From assembly GCA_000403295.2 (NCBI GenBank), contig KE159612.1:487969-521684 (forward strand): a DNA stretch of 33,716 bases, read 5' to 3'. The position numbers and the translations under genes were made by a program. This DNA comes from Lachnospiraceae bacterium M18-1 (GTDB lineage: Bacteria; Bacillota; Clostridia; Lachnospirales; Lachnospiraceae). Numbering within the stretch: position 1 is the stretch's first letter; each line of letters starts with the position of its first letter. This document shows positions 8,667 through 17,293 of the stretch, in pieces. The notes below the pieces were generated by a model, which worked only from the letters and a program-made list of their open reading frames with translations, did no database searches and was not told where the DNA came from.

Positions 8667-9140
8667 ATGAAATTGATTTATAGAAAAGCGGGAATGGAAT
8701 ACATAGATATATTGGTAAAAACAAGAATCGAGGTATTGCGGGCTGCGAATTGTTTAAGCGATGAGGCGAATATGGCGTTTGTGGAAGCACAGTCACGTGA
8801 ATATTATGAAGAGTCTCTGCAGGCGGAAACACATACGGCATATCTTGCTTTTGATGGAGAGAGAGTTGCCGGGGCAGGGGGAATCAGCTTTTTCCGGGTG
8901 ATGCCGACCTACCATAATCCTACAGGATGGAAAGCTTATATTATGAATATGTATACAAGCCCTGACTACAGGAGAAAAGGAATTGCATATCATACTTTGG
9001 AACTTTTGATAAAGGAAGCAAAGAAAAGGAACGTGAGTTACATATCGCTGGAGGCAACGGACATGGGGCGGCCGTTGTATGAGCGGTACGGATTTGTGAA
9101 AATGAATGATGAGATGATTCTGCCGCAGGAGTATCTGTAA
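8667..9140 (+). CDS. GNAT-family N-acetyltransferase
   Basis: A 157-residue single-domain GNAT protein. The acetyl-CoA pyrophosphate loop is visible as YTSPDYRRKGIAYHTLELL (motif A, R/Q-x-x-G-x-A form near residues 95-113). It is preceded by the beta-4 strand AYIMNMYT and followed by the beta-5/alpha-4 segment ISLEATDMGRPLYERYGFV. The acceptor cannot be told from the sequence. The ribosome binding site is weak (AGGAT-like at about 8648 and 8661). A 146-bp gap before it holds no gene. Confidence 0.87.
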   Translation: MKLIYRKAGMEYIDILVKTRIEVLRAANCLSDEANMAFVEAQSREYYEESLQAETHTAYLAFDGERVAGAGGISFFRVMPTYHNPTGWKAYIMNMYTSPDYRRKGIAYHTLELLIKEAKKRNVSYISLEATDMGRPLYERYGFVKMNDEMILPQEYL

Positions 9141-9219
9141 ATGGGAGATATGAATAGTATTTCACAGAAAAAAACAGAGAAGCCCGGCCGAAAGCATTGG
9201 ATTAAAGAGATAAGACAGA

Positions 9220-11745
9220 ATGAAAGGCTCAGAATGCAGATTGATCGAATATATGGAAGGATCGAAGAAACGCTTCATTATTCCTGTTTATCAGCGTAAC
9301 TACGACTGGAAGACTGAAAATTGCAGACAGCTTTACGACGACCTTATAAAAGTAGTTAAAAACAATAGAAGAAGCCATTTCTTCGGAAGCTTAGTTTCTG
9401 TTTATGAGCCTTCCGGAAGAAATACCCAATTCCTTGTGATTGATGGACAGCAGAGATTAACGACAGTGTCATTGCTGCTTTTAGCAATGTATCATTTAAT
9501 TTCAAATGACATCGTCATACCGGAAGATCTCTCTCTCGGAAAGCAGATTTATGAAGATTTCCTTGTTGATAAATATCAGCCGCAGGAAACGCGTATCAAA
9601 TTGAAGCCGGTTAAAAATGACCAGAAGGCACTTGGAAAGCTGTTTGCTTGTGCGGATGAGCACATCAGAGGATCGAATCTGACTACGAATTACAACTATT
9701 TCTACGACAGGATCCAAAAGCAGGAGATTACGATTGATGAGCTGTTTGACGCTGTCTGCAGTCTGGAAATAATCAATATTATTTTAAATAATGAAGATAA
9801 TCCACAGCTGATTTTTGAGAGCCTCAACTCCACAGGTCTTGACCTGAGTGAAGGTGATAAAATAAGAAATTTCATTTTAATGGGTCTTCCGGCAAAAGAG
9901 CAGGATGAGTATTACGAAAAGTATTGGAACCGTATTGAAGAATGCACCAAGTATGATGTGAGTTCATTTGTGAGAGATTACCTCAGTATTAAGTAGCTGA
10001 CTATTCCGTCTCAGAAAAAGATTTATACCAGTTTCAAGGGATATGTGGAGCCGTCCTCTTTGAGCACAGAAGAACATCTTAAGGATTTGCTGGCTTATGC
10101 AAAGCGTTATAAGATCTTGCTGAATGGCAGTGCCAGGGATAAGACACTGGATGCCTGTATTAAGAGATTGAACAGATTGGAAACAACTGTCACCAGACCA
10201 TTTTTCCTTGAGGTGCTGCGTTTATGCGACGAAGGTAAACTGGACATTTCTCAGGCAACCGATGTGTTTTTGATCACTGAAAGCTACCTGTTCAGAAGAA
10301 CTATTTGCGATCTGCCTACAAATGCACTGAATAAAATATTTTTGCTGCTTCATCGAGAGATCATCCGATACGATGGTACTGATGCAGACTACGTTGAAAA
10401 GTTCAAATATGCGCTTCTCTCCAAAAAAGAAAGGACTCGATTCCCGGATGACGATGAATTTGCTGCTCACTTTATTGAGAGGCCGGTTTATCAGATGAAC
10501 AGCAAGAACAAGATTTACATTTTAGAACGCCTGGAGAATTACGGCACTGCGGAAGATAAAGAGGTATACAGCCACTATGATGACGGAATCTATTCGATTG
10601 AACATATTATGCCGCAGCATTTAACGCCGGCATGGGTAAAAGAATTAGGCGATGATTTCCGGCAGATTCATGAGACATGGCTGCACAGAATTGCAAATCT
10701 TACACTGAGCGCCTACAATTCCAAATATAAAAACAGCACATTTGAGGAAAAGAAGACCATGAAAAATGGCTTCGAAGACAGCGGCATTCGTATGAATACG
10801 TATATTGCGAGGAAGGAAAAATGGACACTTGCAGAAATGGAAGAGCGCAGTCAATACCTCAAGGGACGTGCTCTTGAAATATGGGCGGAGCCATCAACAG
10901 AATTCAGGCCGGAGGAAAAGCAGCTGGATTCCTATACGCTTGATGATGATATGAATTTAAGCGGAAGATTGATTACACGATTTAGCTATAAGAATATAGA
11001 ACAGCCTGTAGCAAGCTGGGTGGAAATGTTCCAGAAAGTATTACAGATTCTTTATGCTGAAGAAAAGAGTGTCATTACAAAGCTTGCAGTATCTGCGGAT
11101 GATAATATCGCCCAGCATTTCAGCATGAATGAATCCGATTTTTTGAAGAGTGCTGAGATTGGCGACGGCATTTATGTGCTGACAAACACAGATACACAGA
11201 GCAAACGGTCTGTGTTAAGCAGAGTGTTCAAATTGTATGATGCGGATCCGACAGATTTGGTATTCTACCTCCGTGATGAAAATGAAGGCGCTGAGGAAGA
11301 AGCTGGTACAAGATACGAACTTCGCAGAAAATATTGGACATATGCATTAGATTTCATCAAGCAGGCTCACAGAGACGGCGGCTCGTTCAGCAATGTGAAT
11401 CCGCCAAAAGGAAACTGGATAGGCGGATTTTTTGGGATCAGTGGATTCAACCTGTGCTGTGTTGCAAATTATGATTCAGCCAGAGTTGAGCTGTATTTTG
11501 GCAGATCAAAGAAGGAAGAAAATAAGAAAGCTTTTGATGCTGTCATCCGGCACAAGGACGATATCGAAAAGGCATTGGGCGTTCAATTGCTTTGGAGCCG
11601 CGGAGATGATATTAAGGCATCAAAGATTTCATACCAGATTAACGAAGTCAGCATTGAAAACGAAACAGACTGGCTTCAGATGGCAAAATTCCATGCAGAG
11701 TGGAGCAAGAAGTTTTATGATGTCATCGTGCCATATTTACGATAG
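9220..11745 (+). pseudogene. GmrSD-type restriction endonuclease (DUF262-DUF1524-DUF4268), amber-interrupted
   Basis: One continuous frame of 841 codons broken only by TAG at 9994-9996. Before it lies DUF262, the ParB/Srx-like NTPase half of GmrS (PVYQRNYDWK, then VIDGQQRLTTVSLLLLA and FESLNSTGLDLSEGDKIRNF). After it lie the remaining helical part, the DUF1524 His-Me nuclease with SIEHIMPQHLTPAW and HRIANLTLSAYN, and a C-terminal DUF4268 region (RRKYWTYAL… to VIVPYLR). Proteins of this build are type IV restriction enzymes that cut modified, typically glucosylated hydroxymethylcytosine, phage DNA. All motifs and the frame on both sides are intact, so the amber codon looks recent; CAG to TAG is one possible change. 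Without readthrough the nuclease half is not made from the native start. Confidence 0.85.
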
Positions 11746-11783
11746 TCCGAAATATAGACGGGGACTTAGGGAGTGATTTCAAC

Positions 11784-12473
11784 ATGGATATTCAGCATTT
11801 TTTCATAGAAAAGGGCCAGGGCGATCCGATCATCCTGCTTCACGGAAACGGAGAGGACTGCAGCTATTTCCAGGGGCAGATCGGTGAGCTTTCCAGGCAC
11901 TATCACGTATATGCGATCGACACCCGCGGACATGGAAAAACGCCGAGAGGGAGCAGGCCGTTCACAATACGGCAGTTTTCGGAGGATCTGCTGTATTTCA
12001 TGGATGAACACGGAATCCATAAGGCGCATCTGCTCGGCTTTTCAGACGGCGGGAATATTGCCATGGTTTTTGCAATACAGCATCCGGACCGTGTAAACCG
12101 ATTGATCCTGAACGGCGCGAACCTGAACGCGGCCGGTGTGAAACGAACCATACAGATTCCCATCGAGATCGGATATAGGATTGCGGTAAGATTTTCTAAA
12201 AAAAGTGATTCGGCCAGAGCCCATGCGGAAATGCTCGGACTGATGGTCAATGATCCCAATGTGAAGCCGGAGGAACTTTCAAGAGTCCAGGCGAAAACCT
12301 TGGTGATCGCAGGAACAAGAGATATGATCAAAGACGGACACACGAGAATGATCGCGGCGAATATTCCCGGCTCCAAACTTATTTTTATTCAGGGAGACCA
12401 TTTTATCGCAAATAAAAATCCGGAAGAATTTAATCGGGCCGTGATGGATTTTTTGAAAAGTCAGTCTGCATAA
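11784..12473 (+). CDS. Alpha/beta hydrolase
   Basis: A 229-residue alpha/beta hydrolase with a full catalytic set: oxyanion-loop HGNG (20-23), DTRGHG (46-51), nucleophile elbow GFSDGG with Ser87, Asp180 in AGTRDMI, and His206 in QGDHF. The start has AGGGAG about ten bases upstream. No signal peptide, so cytoplasmic. The elbow and DTRGHGKT resemble C-C hydrolases and proline iminopeptidase-like esterases, but the substrate is not deducible. It follows the restriction gene by 38 bp and may be read through from it. It ends before a set of strong hairpins. Confidence 0.88.
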   Translation: MDIQHFFIEKGQGDPIILLHGNGEDCSYFQGQIGELSRHYHVYAIDTRGHGKTPRGSRPFTIRQFSEDLLYFMDEHGIHKAHLLGFSDGGNIAMVFAIQHPDRVNRLILNGANLNAAGVKRTIQIPIEIGYRIAVRFSKKSDSARAHAEMLGLMVNDPNVKPEELSRVQAKTLVIAGTRDMIKDGHTRMIAANIPGSKLIFIQGDHFIANKNPEEFNRAVMDFLKSQSA

Positions 12474-12491
12474 TAGAAAAGAACAATAAAG

Positions 12492-12567
12492 GCGGCTCAT
12501 GCAGTGCCTCATTCATATTTCGTCAAAATAACTTGCCTGAAAGTGAATGAGACACTACATGAGCCGC
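12492..12567. repeat. Long inverted repeat downstream of the hydrolase
   Basis: Arms of about 24 bp beginning GCGGCTCATG (12492) and ending CATGAGCCGC (12567), with two mismatches that remain pairable as G-U in RNA, around a loop of about 28 nt. It lies between convergent genes and could act as a terminator or a relic palindromic element. No U run follows directly. Confidence 0.7.
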
Positions 12568-12573
12568 TGCCGC

Positions 12574-12636
12574 GAGTTTCGCAAGCGAAACTCTTTGTTC
12601 TATAGGAAACTTCTCCGAATTTTCCTATAGAACAAA
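12574..12636. terminator. Double hairpin, bidirectional terminator region
   Basis: GAGTTTCGC-AA-GCGAAACTC (12574-12593) is a perfect 9-bp stem. It is followed at once by TTTGTTCTATAGGAAA paired with TTTCCTATAGAACAAA (12594-12636). A-rich sequence on the right gives a U run for minus-strand RNA. This sits between the convergent hydrolase and dihydroorotate dehydrogenase-like genes. Confidence 0.65.
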
Positions 12637-12709
12637 AAAACTCCGGGGGATGCGCAGCTACGCGCGCGGAACAAAAGCTGCGCTGCTAAAAATGTAACAA
12701 CGCGGGAGT

Positions 12710-12730
12710 GTGCGAAGCGCACTTTTGTTC
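12710..12730 (+). terminator. Short GC-rich hairpin with partial U tract
   Basis: GTGCG-AAG-CGCAC at 12710-12722 followed by TTTTGTTC. This is a plausible further terminator for rightward transcription before the convergent gene at 12747. The interval 12640-12709 holds no gene. Confidence 0.45.
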
Positions 12731-12746
12731 ACTGACAGATCCGGAC

Positions 12747-13676
12747 TCAAGAATATTTTGCGCACCCTCGGATCTCATCCAGGGATTTAATATTCATCTG
12801 ATCCATCAAAGCCTCCAGCTCCTCCAGAAGCCGTTCCATAAAATCAGGCCGCATCAAGTTGGCGGAACCGATCTGTACGGCATGCGCGCCGGCCATGATA
12901 TATTCCAGTACATCTGCGGCACATACGATCCCGCCGCCGATGACCGGGATCTTGGCGTGCTTGCTGGAATTATGCGCGCACATCAGGGCATAAGGTTTGA
13001 TGCCGGGACCGGAATATCCGCCGCCGCCCCAATTGCCGCATCGGAATTTGCGCGTATGAATGTCAATCGCATATCCGCCGATCGCATTGAAGCTTACAAA
13101 AGCATCCCCGCCGTTTTCCTGTACGATCGAAACGATCTCGTCCGGCGGATACTCTGCGGTAGGCGCCTTAAACCACAGAATCTTATCTCCGGCGGCAGCT
13201 TTCACCTTTCTTACCATTTCTTCCAGACTCTCCCTGGTTTTCCAATAAGACGGAACGGAAGGGTTGCCATACGGACAGTTCAGATTGATCTCCAGGCCGG
13301 CCAGTTCCTTTACTTCCGAGAGAATAGATACAAATTCCGTCAATTTATCCAGGTCATATGCTTTCAGATCCAGAAAGACTGGTGTTTCCTCATAAGGCAG
13401 ACGGGGCAGTATTTCGTCCAGAAATGTCTGATACGGCAGATTATTTGCTCCGAAAGAACTGATAAAACCATGTTCTGACTGGTAGAAGCGTTTTGCCGTG
13501 CTGGGCTGTCCGTCTGTAATCGCCATGGAATTTGGTACGATCGCCACAAGGTGCTTTAAGTTTACTGCATTTCCATATTCTGCGGCATAGCCAAATGTTC
13601 CTGCCGCTGACATGATAGGATTTTTCAATACGAGTTCCCCATGCGGTATGGGTAATCTCACGTTTAAATTTGCCAT
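12747..13676 (-). CDS. Dihydroorotate dehydrogenase-like flavoprotein
   Basis: A 309-residue FMN-binding TIM barrel of the dihydroorotate dehydrogenase superfamily. The N-terminal block KNPIMSAAGTFGYAAEYG (18-35), the active-site strand LEINLNCPYGN (Cys134), and the FMN phosphate-binding end (IPVIGGGIVCAADVLEYIMAGAHAVQIGSANL) are clear. The start at 13676 is chosen because AGGGAGGT at 13681-13688 precedes it; a longer in-frame start at 13730 is less likely. No pyrK or other pyrimidine genes are nearby, and the loop before the FMN site is unusual (GNWGGGGYSGPGIKP), so the true substrate may not be dihydroorotate. It lies last in a minus-strand group with an HxlR regulator and a sensor kinase. 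Confidence 0.78.
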   Translation of the reverse strand: MANLNVRLPIPHGELVLKNPIMSAAGTFGYAAEYGNAVNLKHLVAIVPNSMAITDGQPSTAKRFYQSEHGFISSFGANNLPYQTFLDEILPRLPYEETPVFLDLKAYDLDKLTEFVSILSEVKELAGLEINLNCPYGNPSVPSYWKTRESLEEMVRKVKAAAGDKILWFKAPTAEYPPDEIVSIVQENGGDAFVSFNAIGGYAIDIHTRKFRCGNWGGGGYSGPGIKPYALMCAHNSSKHAKIPVIGGGIVCAADVLEYIMAGAHAVQIGSANLMRPDFMERLLEELEALMDQMNIKSLDEIRGCAKYS

Positions 13677-13744
13677 TTTTACCTCCCTGTAAGAAATAGA
13701 GTATTTCCAGAAGCCTTCTAGTGCAGGCATGGCTGCTGGGCTCG

Positions 13745-15675
13745 TTACTTCGCGGAAATAAATTCCTCCAAACTTTTTCCGTCTTTTTCAAAATCAATCA
13801 TGCTTAACGGCATAAATGGACCCTTACAGCATACGTTGATTCCCATGCCGCCGTCCCTGTCGTGCAGGTAGCAGCCTTTACAGCCATCGATTCCGCATGC
13901 CTTCTTATTGCTGATGTATAAAAAGACGATTTGATCATGTGGCCCGCCCTCCTTTCCAGGCTGAATGACCGTCACCTTCGTACCGCCCTCAGGGATATTT
14001 TCAAAATGGATTCCGTAATCTTTTCCATAGACCAGCTGAATGCGGTCATTGATATTTTTTATGCCGAATCCCCGGTTGTCTTTTCCTGTATGCATCAGCA
14101 GCAGATTCATGTCCAGGATGTCCACTCCCCGGCCGTTATCCGTGACGGTATATACGATATCCTCTCCGGATGCGAATATTTTCACCTCGATCTTTCCATG
14201 CTCCATATCTTGTATGCCATGCAGGATCGCATTTTCCACTAAGGGCTGCAATACAAGCTTGACGACCGTGCGGGAAAGAAGGCCCTCTTCTGCGTCCAGG
14301 CTGAAATCAAAAGGCCGTTTGCTCTGCCGCCGCAGTATGATATAATACCGGAGATGCTCGATCTCATTTTCCACGGATGTAAATTCATCCTTTCCGGAAA
14401 GAGCCTGCCGGAAAAAGCAGGACAGCGAACGGATCATATCACTTGTTTCCGGTGCGTTTTCCATTTTTGCGGTCCAATAGATCATGTCCAGAGTATTATA
14501 GAGAAAATGCGGATTCACCTGTGCATGGAGGGAACGGAGCTCCAGTTCTTTTCTCCGGAGATTTACCAGGTAAACCTCCTCGATCAGAGACTGGATCTTT
14601 TCTGCCATGGCATTGAACTGGCGGGCAAGAAAGCTGATCTCATCGTTCCCGTCTACCCGGACCCGAGCGGAGAACTGCTGATCCTCCAAAAGCTTCATGT
14701 GTTCTGCAATATTTTCCAGAGGCTGGCTCATCTTCCTTGAAATGATGCGTGCTATCAAAAAGCAAAAGGTAAAGCAGAGTACGGCCAGGATGAGAAGCTG
14801 GCTTACACTGTCCCAGAGCTGGGCTTTTACCGCAACAGGTTCTGACAGGCTGTAAACGATCCAGACGCTGTCTCCCAGATAATGCGGGGCGGCGAAAAGC
14901 TTCGAGTGATTTTCTCCATAGACTGTTAAAATGCCTCCATTTTGGCGGTAAAGCTGTTTATATGAGACCAGGTCTTCAGATAACTCCGGTCCGCCCTCTG
15001 AAATGGATGCATAGCGTATCTTTTCTTTTTCGTCTATGATAAAATAGCTTGTTGCGTTCATCTCGCTGTTAAAAAGAGTTCTTTCAATGCGGACGTATTC
15101 AGATAGACTTTTACCAGGCCGATCGTCTCCTGGGTATTGTCCGGATTTCGGAGCAGCCTGCACTGGTAAATCCTTTTTTCCAATGCACCATCCACGATGC
15201 CTTCACTTTCTTCCACGTCCCAATAGGACTGCCCGTTTAACTGCCGGGCCTTTTCCCAATCCTTGTCCGTGATGTTCTGTGGAAAGTAGCCGTTTGCCAG
15301 AATCTGGCCGTTTTTGCCTGCGATCTGAAGCGACTGGATGGAATCGTTTGTATTTTTCAGATAGTTCAGGCTGTTGTAGATCTTTCCCATCTGCACAGAG
15401 CTTTCATATGCATGTTCACTGCCGGTCTGTCCCTTCAAAAACTTTTTGATATCCGGGTCTACGAGTATGAACAGGGAGGCTTCATCGATATCATCAAAGA
15501 CCATCTCTGTTACAGAGCCGATTTTTTTCATGCCGAAGATCAGACTGCTGCGGTAATTTTCTTCTACTTTTTTTACGGAAGAGAAGATGTTGAAGGCGGT
15601 AAATGCGATCAGCGGAATCAGCATAAAGAACAAAGACAGTATAAAGATTTTCTTCTGGAGGCTGTATTTATGCAT
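13745..15675 (-). pseudogene. YesM/LytS-like sensor histidine kinase, frameshifted
   Basis: Read leftward from ATG 15675 (AGGAG just upstream). A first membrane segment (IFILSLFFMLIPLIAFTAF) is followed by an extracellular dCache-like region of about 200 residues. The frame ends at ALKELFLTAR, while one frame over it continues as NSEMNATSYFIIDE. A six-base T run in place of the five-base run (plus-strand A run 15071-15075) would give ALKELFFNSEMN. Then follow a second membrane segment (LLILAVLCFTFCFLIARII), HAMP, a His_kinase domain with QVNPHFLYNTLDM (phosphoacceptor His), and a HATPase with NAILHGI, DNGRG and GFGIKNI. The last 70 residues are an odd cysteine-rich tail. No response regulator gene is adjacent. 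Homopolymer slippage could make this reversible. Confidence 0.82.
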
Positions 15676-15684
15676 GTGTTTCTC

Positions 15685-16050
15685 CTATTTTTTATATGGA
15701 TTTTTATAATCCGGACAGAGACAGGCTTCGCTCCATGCCATCATAGTCTCCAGTACCGGTATAAAGCTCTCGCCCAATTCCGTCAGGGAATACTCCACCT
15801 TCGGCGGAATCTCCTTGTAAATCTCCCGGTGGAGAAACCCATCCTCCTCCAGTTCCCGGAGCTGCTTTGTCAGTGTGGACTGGGTAATCCCGTCAAGCCG
15901 GCGCGTCAGCTCGCCGAATCTCTGGACCTTATAAAAAGCGATATACCAAAGGATCAGGATCTTCCATTTTCCGCCGATCACAGACTGCAGCCTGCTCATG
16001 GGGACACAGCGTGCGACCACATCATTTTTAGTAAATTTATTCTCAGCCAT
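15685..16050 (-). CDS. HxlR-family transcriptional regulator
   Basis: A 121-residue winged-helix regulator with typical HxlR features: an N-terminal Cys15 (VVARCVPMSR), GGKWKILILWYIAF, RFGELTRRLDGITQSTLTKQLRELEEDGFLHR as the recognition region, and EYSLTELGESFIPVLETMMAW. HxlR proteins often sense thiol-reactive or aldehyde stress through such a Cys. It is the first gene of a leftward group; the kinase start lies only nine bases past its stop. A good promoter lies at 16151-16179, with AGTATC-type repeats upstream of it that could be its own operator. The ribosome binding site is modest (GAAGAAAG). Confidence 0.9.
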   Translation of the reverse strand: MAENKFTKNDVVARCVPMSRLQSVIGGKWKILILWYIAFYKVQRFGELTRRLDGITQSTLTKQLRELEEDGFLHREIYKEIPPKVEYSLTELGESFIPVLETMMAWSEACLCPDYKNPYKK

Positions 16051-16087
16051 TTCATGCTCACTTCTTTCTTCAAATGTTCAGAACAAA

Positions 16088-16131
16088 TACCCAAGGGCAC
16101 CCCATCATGGCCATCCGGCCGTTTCATAAGG
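16088..16131 (-). repeat. 46-bp repeat family, single copy in the HxlR leader
   Basis: About 44 bp matching the tandem unit at 18313-18450 with two or three changes (CATCCGGCC for CATTCGGCC, CATAAGG for CACAAGG). It falls between the predicted HxlR transcription start and its start codon, so it would be in the 5' leader of the mRNA. Confidence 0.85.
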
Positions 16132-16150
16132 AATATATTTTCCTCTCATC

Positions 16151-16179
16151 AGTATATTCCGACAGCAGGAATAAATCAA
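16151..16179 (-). promoter_or_regulatory. Sigma-A promoter of the HxlR group
   Basis: On the minus strand: TTGATT (complement of 16174-16179), 17-nt spacer, TATACT (complement of 16151-16156). Both hexamers are close to consensus and the spacing is ideal. Confidence 0.65.
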
Positions 16180-16200
16180 GATACGGTCATTTTAAATAGA

Positions 16201-16239
16201 TAGTATCAAAAAATGCAGTATCGGTATTGGATGATACTA
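16201..16239. promoter_or_regulatory. Candidate HxlR operator (AGTATC repeats)
   Basis: TAGTATC (16201-16207), AGTATC (16217-16222) and the inverted GATACTA (16233-16239) form direct and inverted repeats spaced 15-16 bp apart. They lie between the HxlR group and the divergent radical SAM genes, where an operator controlling either side would be expected. Confidence 0.35.
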
Positions 16240-16380
16240 CTGCTAAAAAAAGTCAGCACTTGAAGAAATTATTTTTTAGCGGTAAGTTATTCCTGTAAAC
16301 GGATATCCGCAGCTGGAAACATGGTATTTTTATGCCTTTTGATCATATCCCCAGAGGGATCGTACAAGGAGGAACCAACT

Positions 16381-17280
16381 ATGCATTACACCGGAACTAT
16401 ATGGAGGCCGCCTTATGAGGCATCCTCTTTACTTTTAGAAGCCACCGCAGGCTGCACGCACCACAAATGTAAATTCTGCACCCTCTATGCTGACCTGCCG
16501 TTTTCTTTCAAAATGTCGCCTGTGGAGGACATAGAATCGGACTTAAAAGAGGCCCGGCATCTCTACCGCAGCCTTCCGGGGCGCAGGATATCCCGGGTGT
16601 TTCTTACCGGAGCGAATCCATTTGTGCTGCAGCACGACCGGTTGACGAAAATCGCGGAACTGATCCGCGCACAATTTCCGGAAATAGAAACCATCGGCTG
16701 CTTTGCAAGGATCACAGACATTTCATTAAAAACAGACAGACAGCTTCTTGCGCTTCATGAGGCAGGATATGACGGCCTGACCATCGGGATCGAGACGGCG
16801 GACGATGACGCGCTGCGTTTCATGGATAAGGGGTATCTTGCGGCAGATATTTTGGAGCAGTGCGGACGGCTGGACCGGGCGGGAATCCGCTACAGCTTTT
16901 TCTACCTGACAGGCATATCCGGGGCTGGCAGAGGGGAGGCAGGGGCGAAAGCCACAGCCGCCGTATGCAACCAGCTTCACCCGACACTGATCGGCGCCAA
17001 TATGCTGACGATCTATCCCGATTCCGGACTGTATCAGGAGATCCGGCGCGGAAACTGGACTGAGGAAAGTGAAACGGAGAAATACAAGGAAGTGAGGGTG
17101 CTGGCAGAAAACTTAAAAATCAATACAATCTTTGCCGCGCTCGGCGCATCAAATGCGTTTCAGATGCAGGTGGAGCTTCCGAAGGATCAGAAGAAGCTGC
17201 TGGCTTTTCTGGATGACGTGATAGAAAATGTGGGCGAGGACAGACTGCGGCGTTACCGCGAGAGTGTCCATCATCTGTGA
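16381..17280 (+). CDS. Radical SAM protein, first of a tandem pair
   Basis: A 299-residue radical SAM enzyme. The cluster cysteines are C25, C30 and C33 (GCTHHKCKFC), a CX4CX2C pattern in place of the usual CX3CX2C. Barrel landmarks follow: FLTGANPF, ETIGCFARITDI, GLTIGIETADDDAL (SAM ribose motif), and FYLTGISGAG. It begins MHYTGTIWRPPYEA, which is repeated almost exactly in the next gene. The start at 16381 is fixed by AAGGAGG at 16366-16372; the frame is open further upstream but without signal. The domain belongs to the Elp3/COG1032-like group. The reaction is not known, and no B12-binding domain is present. Confidence 0.88.
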   Translation: MHYTGTIWRPPYEASSLLLEATAGCTHHKCKFCTLYADLPFSFKMSPVEDIESDLKEARHLYRSLPGRRISRVFLTGANPFVLQHDRLTKIAELIRAQFPEIETIGCFARITDISLKTDRQLLALHEAGYDGLTIGIETADDDALRFMDKGYLAADILEQCGRLDRAGIRYSFFYLTGISGAGRGEAGAKATAAVCNQLHPTLIGANMLTIYPDSGLYQEIRRGNWTEESETEKYKEVRVLAENLKINTIFAALGASNAFQMQVELPKDQKKLLAFLDDVIENVGEDRLRRYRESVHHL

Positions 17281-17293
17281 GGAGGTGCCGCTG

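Noticed and set aside
9994..9996. TAG read as pyrrolysine or as a programmed stop
   Set aside because: No pyrrolysine genes or mttB-like context are visible, and the site is not a known Pyl position; a point mutation is simpler.
12492..12567. MITE
   Set aside because: The long inverted repeat has no visible target duplication and no second copy in the window.
12708..13478. 256-codon plus-strand frame over the dihydroorotate dehydrogenase-like gene
   Set aside because: Antisense shadow of a conserved gene with a good start on the minus strand.
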